A stretch of DNA of 64,000 nt, taken from contig CM061064.1 of the NCBI GenBank assembly GCA_030762895.1, positions 132,129,402-132,193,401 of the forward strand, written 5' to 3'. Of the stretch, positions 11,334-23,300 are shown one piece after another. A model generated the notes under the pieces. The model was not told where the DNA came from, did no database searches, and saw nothing but the letters and a program-made list of their open reading frames with translations. The stretch's first letter is position 1, and the number at the start of each line of letters is the position of its first letter. The translations under genes were made by a program, and so were the position numbers. Source of the stretch: Sophora flavescens. Its lineage: Eukaryota > Streptophyta > Magnoliopsida > Fabales > Fabaceae.

Positions 11334-14300
11334 ATGGAGTTACGGCAGCTCGGGAACACTGGCCTGAAGCTCAGTTGCGTGGGATTCGGAGCCTCGCCTC
11401 TTGGCAATACTTTTGGCACTGTTCCGGAGGAAGCCGCCATTGCTTCTGTTCGCCATGCCTTTCAATCCGGCATCAATTTCTTCGACACTTCTCCGTATGC
11501 ACAATTTTTTTTTTCTTTCTTTTTTTAATTACCTCTCAACATTGAAATTCATTAGAGAAAGGAATTGGAGCTCTTTAATATCTTCTTTGTCGTTATTGTT
11601 ATTCAATTCCAGAATTTACATAATAATTTGTATAATTGTATGATGTACTGGATTAGTACAACCGTTAAAACAATATCTTGTGCTATTTTATAGACTTGTG
11701 TTATGTGGGGTTGATTTTCTTAACCAGATCTGGATGAATGATTTATATTCTGTTTTGTATTCATATCTGCTGTAAAATAGAGTTTACTACTTGTACTGCA
11801 TTTATCAGCTTTAGTAATTTCTGATTTCTGTTTTTTTTTTCGCCAATGAACGCTCCTGAAATAGTTTATCGCATTTGCCTTCTATGGCAATACATCTAGT
11901 AGGTGGTTTTTCTTTTTCTGTTTCCATTCTTTAGGGAGTTGGTTTCAATATGTTTCATCTTTGCTTAAAAAAAAAAAAAAGTTTCATCTTTGCTTTTCTG
12001 AATTTGAAGGTATTATGGAGGAACATTGTCAGAAAAAGTGCTCGGTAAGGCATTAAAAGCTCTGGCTGTTCCAAGAAATGAATATATTGTAGCAACCAAG
12101 TGCGGACGGTATAAGGAGGGCTTTGATTTCAGTGCAGATAGAGTAGCTAGGAGCATAGAAGAGAGCTTGCAAAGATTGCAGCTAGACTATGTTGACATAC
12201 TTCAATGTCATGATATTGAATTTGGGTCTTTAGACCAGGTGGGTTATAGTTGTTCTTTATATATGACTATTTCATATTTAGAAAATCCAATTATTTGAGC
12301 TTATGTTGACTATGATTATGAGGGGTTTGATTCAAACACAACTCATTGTTTGCTTTCTTCTCAAGACAGATTGTTAATGAAACAATTCCTGCCCTTCAGA
12401 AACTAAAGGAAGCAGGGAAAACTCGTTTCATTGGCATTACAGGGCTTCCTTTAGGCATTTTTACTTATGTGCTTGATAGGGTTCCACCTGGAACAGTGGA
12501 TGTCATACTATCATATTGCCACTATTGTATCAATGATTCAACCTTGGAGGATATAATGCCCTATCTAAAGAGCAAAGGTGTTGGTATTATCAATGCTTCT
12601 CCACTTGCTATGGGGCTCCTCACCGAGAGTGGTCCTCCAGAATGGCATCCGGCTTCACCAGAACTCAAGGTGTGATTATTTTAGCATAAATAAATAATGT
12701 TGATTCTGTTATGTGCTTAGATTGCCATTGAGATATAATTTGGTTTACACTAGGTAAAATACATCAAATAAGAAACTTAAGTTAGAAGTTTTGATCACAC
12801 CGAAATGTTTCTTGAATGCAAGTGAATACTTAGTTTGATTGTGAAAACTAAATCATAGTGTGTGTAGAGAGAGAGAGATACACATATTTTGCCAAAGCTT
12901 TGCAATTTCTGCTTACGTTTCTTTTACACCAAAAATTTTCTTATTCAAAGAGAAAATGCTTATTCTGGGAATAAGATCTACAACAACAACAATAAAAAAA
13001 AAATCTTTCCTAACTGGGTGAGTTTAGCCACATGGATCAAATGATGCCACTGCGTTTTATCAAAGCCAAATCCTTTGGTAGACCATTTAGCTCTAAATCA
13101 TTCCTAATGGTTTGTTTTTCCTCAGTTTTCCTCTCCCTCTACTTATGGTGCTATCCTCCATCTTATCAACTCTTCTAACTAGGGCATCTACCATGTCCTA
13201 ACCATCTTAGGTGCAATTCCATCATTTGTTTGGGCCACAGATGCCACTGTTACCTTACCTCTAATATTCATTCTTGATCCTATCTTGTATGTTCACTCGT
13301 GCAATGCATCATTGTCATCTCTGCCACGCTTATTTATACTCTTGTTGGCACTTTACTACCTAGCCTTCAATACCATGTAGTGTCATTGGTCTTGAAGTGA
13401 TTCCAAAATTTGACCTTTTGTTATAGCTCTGGTTTACCACTTATGCCTTCTCTCGACTCCCCCACTAGGACTACATGATTTTTAAAAGAAGCATGCATTG
13501 ATACATTGGTTCCTAGCCATGTTGAGTGAGAACATCCAAAACCAATGTGAAAATTTAAGGACTTAAGTTCGACCCTTGGTGTAAACCTATGGTTATAGGG
13601 AAATCCTCTGTGGCTCTACCATGTGTTCACACACAAGTTTTAGCCCCATCATATCCTTGATAGTCTTATTGTAAGCAACTCGAACTCCCTTCTTCTCCAT
13701 TACCTTCCTCGAGACTTTTCATGGGTACCTTATCATAGGCCTTTTCCAGATCAATGAAAATTATGTGTATATCTCTGTGTCCTCCTATACCTCTCCATCA
13801 AGCCTTGCAAAAGGTATATTATTTCCATGGTTGACGTCCCAGGCATAAAACCAAATTAATTCTTTGAAATATGATTCTGTTGTCTTAATCTTTGTTTTTT
13901 TTGTTTAGAAGTCAAAATATATTATAGAGAGTACAATGGGTACTCTAAACCTATATACATAGATATAATGTTTAATTACATGCCAATATACCTGCCCACT
14001 ACTAACCCAAAATGCAGCAGAGACAATTCAAATAAAGACAAGGAAGCCCAGTTTTTAGAGGACATGATAAAAGAACCATAGCCAAATAGAAAAACTAAGC
14101 CTAACCAAGATGATGAACGCTCCATTAGCTGCACAAATACCTTGTAGAACTGATGCAGCACACCGGGTTAAGACACCAGTCAGTGAAAGAAAAACTACCC
14201 CTCTTTGTCGATGCTTTATACCAGCTCCACACCCTCACTTTTATGAGATCTATTACCTTTTTCCAAACTCAAAACAGATTGTTTGAAAATGATTTCGTTT

Positions 14301-17300
14301 CGGTGTAGCCATAGCGACCAAATTGTAGCAAACCAAATCATTCTCCACACTTTTGTGTTTCCCCTTGCATAGAATAGTCCACTGTGTTGTAGAAGCAATT
14401 TCTTTAAATCCCCTATCAATACCGTGTCAATACCCAACCAATTATACACAAACATCCAAACCAAGTATGAGAATTTGCAAGACAAAAAAAGATGAGAGCA
14501 TGTTTCTGCTTCTGAACTGCAGAAACTGCACAATGAGGAATTAGGGCATAATGAAACACCTCTTTTGAGAAGATTGTCCCCAGTAGGTATTCTTTCTTGG
14601 ATTGCTCTCCAACAAAAAGCTCCAATTTTGAGTGGAACACCCTTTTCCCATAAGAACTTGTATAAATCAGCTTCGGTTCCTCCCTCACCTGTAGTTATAA
14701 GATTGTATGCTGAGTTTACTGCAAACGGGTGATTGAAATTTCCCAACCAGCACCAACTATCTTCCACATTTTCCCTTAAGCTTGTTGCATTTAGAATCCC
14801 CATCATGTCGCCCAACATTTCTTCCTCCCAAACAAATAACTGTCTCCTCCAAAGGAAATTCCAGCTCCACGTTCCATTCCTCCATGTGCCCATTTGATCT
14901 ATATTTGCCTCCTTCATCGATGAGATGTTATATAACCTGAGAAAAGTGTTAGACAAAGCATCCATACCTACCCATTTTTCATTCCAAAAGGCGATGCTCT
15001 TCCCACACCCTACCACCCTCGAAATGCCATTAGTTAACCATCCCTCTTTTTGTGAATCTACCCCTTCTAATTTTGCCAGGTCACTCCACGACAAAGAAGC
15101 CTCACCTCCCTTAATTGTTTTTTCACACCACTGACTTCTCCAACTGGACGAGTCCCCATACCTCACCCTAAGGATGTTTGACCATATGGACTCTCTTTCT
15201 TTGAAGTACCTCCATCTCCACTTCCCTAGTAAGGACAAATTGAAAGCTTTGATGTTCCTAATTCATAAACCCCCATCCTCTCTAGACCTACACACCACCT
15301 CCCATTTTACCCAACATATTTTCCTACATTCATCACTCCCACCCCACAAGAATCTTCTCTGCAACTGAATGATTTTGTTCAAGACCTTCTTGGTTGCTTT
15401 GTACATTGATAGATAGTAAACTGGGAGGGCAGAGAGGACAACATTTATCAAGATCACTCTACCACCAAAGGATAGGTATTTGTTCCTCCAACCTAGTAGT
15501 CGCTTTTGTATTGAATTAATGTGAGGCACCCATGTTGAAAGTCTCCTTTGGTTAGCCCCCATCAAAATTCCGAGGAACTTAAAAGGAAGCTCACCTACTT
15601 TGCAGTTGAGGATTTGTGTTACTTGTTCAATGATGCCTCCATTTGCCATGATTCCTATCAGTCCACTCTTGTGGAAATTAACCCTCAATCCAGCTGCTAG
15701 TTCAAAAGCTCTTAGAATTCCTTTAACAGCTCGCACATTGGAAATTGTCAGATCTGCCACCAAAATTGTGTCATCAGTGTATTGTATATGTGAAACACCA
15801 ATTCTATGCTCCCTCCCTTCGATGACAAATTGAGATAAGACATGTTTCTCCACCGCGCTTCGAATTAGCCCTACAAGTCCTTCTGCAACTATAAGGAACA
15901 AAAAAGGAGCCATTGGGTCTCCTTGACGAATCCCCTTTGTCATAGGGAATTCCTTTGTTGGGCTTCCATTCATCGAAACTGAAACTGAAGCCGAATGTAG
16001 GCACACCCGTATCCATGATCTCCACTTGTTCGGAAACCCCATTCTAGATAGCATGTAATCCAGAAACTCCCAGTTGACCGAATCATACGCTTTCTCGAAA
16101 TCCACTTTAAATAGCAAATATGGCTTCTTTTTTTTCTTGGCATAGTCTATTAATTCATTTACAACCACCACCCCATCTTGGATGTTTCTCCCTTTCAAAA
16201 ATGACGTCTGGTTATCTGAGATTATCGTGTCCATGACCCTAGTTAGTCTACTTGCAAGTAGCTTGGCCACAATCTTATATATGCATCCAACTAGTGAAAT
16301 TGGCCTGTATTCATTCAACCCCACTGGATTATCCTTCTTAGGAATTAGAGCCAAGAACGAGGCATTACACCCTCTAGCTAGCCTCTCGTTTGAGTGGAAA
16401 TCCTCAATCATGTTGTATATGTCATCACCAATAACATCCCCTTTATGAAAGAAAAATTGTAGCCGTTCGGCCCCGGGCACTTGTTCCCATCACATTCCCA
16501 CACTGCATTCTTAATCTCCAACCTTGTGAACTTCTCTGTTAACATCCTGCTTTGGGTGGAAGAAATTTGCATGAAGCCAATGCCATCCAAATTCGGCCTT
16601 GCTATGCTGTCTTGTTTGAAGAGGCATTCAAAATGATTGGAAATGGCTTCCTTCAGCTCCAAAGTTTCATCGACCCAACTGCCCTGCTGCCAAATCCCAA
16701 GAATTTCATTTTGTTTTCTTCTTTTGTTTCACAAGCATGAAAAAATGCTGAGTTTGAGTAGCCTAATTGTAACCATTTCATTCTTGATTTCTGAAACATA
16801 ATAGAGTCTCTCATTCTGGATAAATTCCAATATTTTTCAAACAAACCCCTTCTTACCAACACTCCACTATCAGATAAAAAACCTGCCTCTCCTTTATCAT
16901 CTAATACTTTAATTTCCTCCACCACTCCCTTGATTATGTCCTTCACATTCCCAAACGTTCCTTTATTCCATTCCTTCAAAGCAAGCTTCAGTTTTTCTTT
17001 AAGCACGTAAGAGCTCCAACCAGTCATGGTTAATTCTCCCCATTTTCTTTTTACCAACAAATCAAAATCCTTGTTATCTGCCCAGTAATTCAGCACCCTA
17101 AACGGTTTTGGTCCCCAATTTTTTACAGTGGACTTAAGAATAATTGGGCAATGGTCGGACACCGACCTCGCTAGCCCCCATTGTGATAGATCCGGCAACC
17201 TACCAAGCCATTCATCCGACAACAAAAATCTGTCAATTTTGCTCATTGAGCTTCCATCCATCCTGTGCCAAGTATATTTCCTGCCGACTAGAGGTAAGTC

Positions 17301-20300
17301 ATTTAATCCCATATCTTCTATGAAATCATCAAATTCAACCATCACTATAGTAGCAATGTGGACAGCAGAACCTCTTCTTTCAGATACACTTCTGGCATTA
17401 AAATCCCCAGCTAGACACCATGGTGACTGGGGATGGCAATTTTATCCGTACCCGCGGATACCCACGGATAAAATCCGTAACAGGTACGGGGCGGGTAGTT
17501 AAACGGGTGCCCGCGGGTAAAATAAACGGGTAATTCCAATACCCGTCTATAAACGGGGCGGGGGCAGGTATCACACTATCCGTGCCCGCGGATACCCGCA
17601 CCCGTTACTTAATTACTATAATACCCTTTATTATATATATCTACTCTCAAAGTCCTTATATCATGTCCTAGATAATTTTCATCTATTGTGTTGTTTCATG
17701 GATATTTTAAGTATGATGTATTAATTTGTAGGTGCTATTTTGTTCAAATACCGGAAGATATTAATGTGGTGGTTTGTTTAAGTTTTCTGCATTTTTTTTT
17801 AATTAAAAAACAGATTTGTTTGTTTTTCATAACTACCCATGGATATCCGCGGATACCCGTGAAAACCCTCGAATCCGTTAAACACCCGTTAAGCGGGTAT
17901 CCGTGCGGGTACGGGTGGATTTTTTATCCAACGGGGCGGGTAGCGGGTAACCAGTATCCGTGCCCACCCCGCCCCGTTGACATCCCTAATGGTGACCCCA
18001 AGTTGTCGGACCTCAATTCGTGTACCCCCTCCCACAAAGCTCTCTTTCCAGATATTGAACATGGTGAATAAATATTAAATATTAAAAATAAAACATGGTG
18101 AACATGGTGAATAAATATTAAAAATAAAACAGTGATCAGTATTATCTCCTCAGCATCCTTTCACCCCCAAAAAGCCATCACCAACATAAGTTTCTTCTAG
18201 CACAAACACTTCTGAATTCCATAAATACAACATACCTCCTGAGTTTCCAGAGGAACTCTTGTAGCACCAATTCATATCCGAACCACCCCACAAAGATTGA
18301 CACAAGTAGTTGTCAATAGCCTCCATCTTGGTTTCTTGTATGCAGATGAAATCAACCTTCTCCTTGATGATCAAATTTCTGATTTCCTTCTTTTTAACTC
18401 TCCCCCCAAACCTCTTATGTTATATGAGACAATCCGCATTACGACACGTTGAGAACCCCTTCAATATTCCTACTTCCCCTTCCCTCCTTTCTTTTTGCCC
18501 TATCTCTGATTTCCATCTCTACCAGTTGATCGTTTATAGCCTCCTCATTTCTGTTTGCTTGCATCCCAAGTCTTTGAGCCATTTCCCATACATCATTAGC
18601 ATCCTTGTAGGTCTCTACTCTAATCAACGCACGGTTTGTGATCCGAATCTGTGTATCTAAGATTGGGTCACTCCCCTGTATTCGTCTCCTCTGGTTATTT
18701 TCCTAGTACATTGGTTTTTTCCCAGCCGCAATAACCCTCCTTATTGTTTCCAAATTAGTGTTTGTATCAAAAACAAATTTCTCACCCTCAGTGGGGTTAA
18801 GTTACGCTCGAATTCTAAGAGTACCTAAGGTTTGGATTGAATGTTTTAGTGTGTTTAATACAGGTTTTTTATTGAGCTTTTCTGCTTAAAAGGAGAAGCT
18901 AGGCCAAACATATTCCACTCAAAAGCTCTACAAAAAATAAGAAACTTATTTTTAATAAAGAAAAGGACATTAATATAAGCCAAGAGGAAGAGCTTTTGCT
19001 CAACTTTCACGACCTTTTCACTATTGACATACTTCGATTCAACCAACTTTGGTATGCCACTACCAATTTTTTATTTTATTTTTGTTGCTTTTTTTCTTTT
19101 TCTTGCCAAATGTCACCAGGGGTGTTAGATTGGTTCGAAACTGTGCCACCATTTCATTCTGGTGGTGCATTTTACTGTACACCATTATCATAAAGCCTTT
19201 ATTATTTTATAGGCAAAATAGGTAGATTGGTCCTATACATTTATTTTATTTTTCAAATTGGTCTTATAAGTTTTTTTTATTTTTCAAATTGATCCTACAC
19301 GTTACGTTCCGTTTCCATATTAGTCATTTTCGTCAATTTCAGTCTTACGGAGTAAGATCAAAAGCCATGTGTCGAACTAAGGTGGTAGTAACGTCAGATC
19401 AAAACTGACAGTGTTAGGTCAAAATTGATGGAAATAACTAACTTGAAAACGTAACGTAACGTAACGTAACGTATAGGACCAATTTGAAAAATAAAAAACT
19501 TATAGGACCAATATGAAAAATAAAATAAACATATACGACCAATCTACCTATTTTGCCTATTTTCTATATAGCATTGAATTTAAGGTTTTTGATATAAACA
19601 ATATTTTTGTTTTTTATTGATAGATTTTATTAATTTTATAAACATTTCATTTATTACTAATATGTAGGATTTCACAATAAGAAATTATCAAACAGTTTTG
19701 GCTTTTACTTTTAAAGCTCTTATTTGTAGCTTCTCCTATAAAATAGCTTTTAAGCAAAAAAAAAAGTTGGGCCAAATGCACTCTTAGCTTTTCACCTTGC
19801 TCACCACCTTCTGAGAGTCTCTTAATTAGTTACCTTATATTTTCCCTCTTAGCTGTATCTTCTCTTGACCACTTGCTTCCTACCACCAGGACACTTTATC
19901 CTAGGTTCGAAACCTCTTGATTTACCGAGAGTCTCTTTTTCTATCTTCCTGTCGCTTTTGCCATCTTGTTCCAACTCTTCCTTGTGCCAAATCTTCTCCT
20001 TCAAAATCTTCCCTAAAAGTTCATTTTAATTCCTCCCTTTAGCTGTCACCATTTGATCCTAGGGTCCTTGTCTTGGCAATTTATCCTTACTCTAAATTGT
20101 TTACATGTATTGATGTACATCTATAACCAAAACCCTCAGTTGAGTAGTCAAGCTCCCTTCAGGGATGACTTTGTAATCCACATAATGTTTTCTATCCGAT
20201 TTTTTCTTTTCAAAGCAAATCTATTTGAGAGCGAGAAACCATACTTTTGCACGTAAGAGATGATGCTCTTCACACTTTCTAAAACAAGTCAGGTAAAAAG

Positions 20301-23300
20301 CTACTGAAAAATCTAGAATTACCTTATCCTCTGCATTAATTTCCCCTAGACCATAGCCTTCATACCCCCTAAGATTCACTTTCTACATGTCCATTTAGGT
20401 CCCTCCTAGAAAAATCGTTTTTCCAATGAGTATTTCCTGGACTCGTGTGTTTTAAATCCTCCCGTAAATTTATCTTATTTGGCTCGTCTAATCCTACTCC
20501 GGGTGCATACACATTGATAACATTAAAAGTATTTTGGTGCACTACAAACCTTAATGCTATGATCCTATTTCCTACCATTTTGACATTCACTACATTATCC
20601 AATTTTTATACGTGCATAGAAAATTATTGCAATTTGATCATTATATAAATGGAAAAAAGGAGAACTTGTTCTACTGGTAAAAGACAAAAAATAATAAAAG
20701 AAAATAAAAACTGAGATTTGAAAATGAGTACACTCAGAAAGAAGAAACTCAAATTAGTCAACCTATTAACTTTCCCCATATGATCTATTGAAAGAATGAT
20801 GATGACTTTTAACATTCTATTCAGAATAGGGAATATCTTTGTTAGTCCGATCATCCAAGTACTGCCTATTATATGATGTTTTCAATCATCTTTGAACTAG
20901 TCTCTTCTGAACCTCTGATTTTTGCTTATGGTCTGGTACATATTTCATCAAAGCTAAAACGGTTCTGTGTATTTTATTTTTGAATTTTGCAGTCTGCATG
21001 TCAAACTGCTGCCACCTATTGTAAAGAAAAGGGAAAAAACATTTCAAAGTTAGCAATGCAGTACAGCTTGATAAATAAGGAAATCACATCAGTGCTTGTT
21101 GGCATGAAGTCAGTTGAACAGGTACTCTTCTTCCTCTCAGTTCGTTGTTTTCATCAAACCATGTATAAGCATTTTCCTCTTAAACTGTAATTTTCTTTTC
21201 TACTGTCCTTTTCATACTAACCAAGTAAACAAAAAGCTGTTCATGAACATAAAAGAAGGAATATATTAAATGTTAATGCAATATATGTTGATCTTATACT
21301 GCAAGTTGATGGACAGCACTGTGTGCTTAAAATACTTATTAAGGAGATTTTCAGGCTCTGATTGTCGGTAATACTGTAAAATAAAGCTTTATGTTTTTCC
21401 ACTTTGCTGCACACTTTTCATTTGATACGTCTGTGTTAGTGTATAATACCATATTATCTTTGTGTATTGATGGACTTTATTATACAAGTTCTTTAAGGAG
21501 TTGATGTTGCTGTGCTATTTATATATGCTGAAGTATTGTAAATATTTTGTACTTTAAATTAAACTCTTCCTACACCGGATGATCTGAGGTAAACATACAA
21601 ACAAGTTGATCATTATGAACCTCTATTGTGTTCCAGCTTTTTCGTACATAATCTCAACTTTTTTGGGGGGAAAAGAATACTTTCTTTATCTGTTTATCAA
21701 TGGCAAGTCTGTTTTAGTTGTCTTCTCTTTCAGTTTCTTTCATTTCTTTAATATTTTGGATGGGGAGCAAGAGTAACCACTAGGAAGAGTGAGTCGGGAA
21801 GACATGTTTCGCCTATAATAATTGGCCCATATTAATAATCAGGAAGACAACTTTGGATGGGTAAAGGTGTTTTTTCCCTCGTTTATATTCTTTGTATGGC
21901 ATAGACATGATATAGTAAATAGTATTGCTGGCACGATTTTATGAACTTTAGATTTTTCTCTCAAGGTCAGAAAATTTTATACAAACCATTCTTGGTGGGT
22001 GGATAATGTGTTCGGGGTTTACCACATTTGTCTTAAGAAGGGAAAGCGGTTTCTGTTACAGCAATTCATAATGCTAATAATGCTGTAACACTTGGTTATT
22101 TCTTTGTTCTTATTTTATGTCTTTTTATGTCATAAGTTATTTTGGGTACCTTGCATTTACGTTTGGTGATGTGTCATTTGTGAGTGGAGAAATTCTTACA
22201 GCTCATGCTTCCCTTTGGGGTCTTGTAACCAATCATATATAACACAAGTGTGTAATGAATTAGAGAGACACTCATTTTCAGAAAAAAAAAACTTTCTTCT
22301 ACTCTAAACTCTCTCTACACACATCTTCTCTTTTACACCGGGTTCCATTCAAAATTGTTGGAATCCCTGTTCTTGAGGACTAGATTTTACCGATTTTATT
22401 TAATCCCTAAAATCCAAATTCTCGTCTCAATTGGTATCAAAGCTTCGACCTGGTGGTTACCCATGGCGGATGCTACATACAATCAAATGGAAATTCAAGA
22501 GATGGGGCGTCGGGTGACATGGAGGCTCACAGAATCGAACGCAGAAACACTGACTAAGTTCGATCAACTATTGGCAGGCTTAGATGAAATCAAAGCTATG
22601 GTCAGAGCACGATGGGGACACCACCAGCAGAATGGTGACTCTCAAGCGAACGACAGGGGAATGTCGTATCCTGGAAAACGCGATGTAGCTCAAGGGGTTC
22701 TTGGAAATTTACGGCGATCTCCCGTTTGTATTTACCCACAAACCTTAAGTTCAACCCAGGCTCACAATTTAACAAGGGTTTCAGAAACTGAGTTCACCGT
22801 ATTGGATGGGTCAAAGGTTGACGCAGAGGAATGCGAAGATGAAGGCCAACAGCTGAATTTTGAACTCTCCACCTTGGCCTCAACCATAGTTCCGGCCAAA
22901 ACTCCACTCTCTAGCGATTCAGACCCATTTTTCTTAGGGTATGTTTGGATTGATGGAAGAGAATGGAATGCAGCGGAATGGAACATAATGGAATGGAATG
23001 GAGCGAAACGGAACGGAATGGAATAAAAATTTCGTTCCATCGTTTGGATATTTTTTGGGAAGTGAACGGAATGGAATGAGTTATAATTTTTTGATTCTTA
23101 TATTACCCTTGCTATAAAATCAGTAATTCTGTTAGTATTTTACCGGTGATTTTAAAATAATACCAAAAACTAAAAAAAATAAGAAAGACAAAACAACAAG
23201 CTAAAGAAAACTTTTGAGGCTATTTATTTGTTTACGAAAGTTTTACTGGGTAGGTAGGAAGAATAAGAGAAGTTGAGGCGGGGGGGTGTGGATGAATGAA

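Larger units (their letters stand above)
13891..18810 (-). mobile_element. L1-type LINE, probably 5'-truncated
   Basis: A poly-T run on the plus strand (about 13888-13903) marks the poly-A end. From there the minus-strand element runs up through the zinc-finger RT-associated domain, reverse transcriptase and apurinic-type endonuclease, to a piece of the upstream coding region ending at about 18810. A hAT-like element interrupts the endonuclease at 17428-17988. It sits inside the RTE LINE, since RTE sequence flanks it on both sides (to 13890 and from about 19795). Clear target duplications were not resolved because further MITE-like sequence lies at its right side. Confidence 0.85.

Noticed and set aside
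13976..14161. Small hydrophobic protein
   Set aside because: 3' untranslated part of the L1-type LINE.
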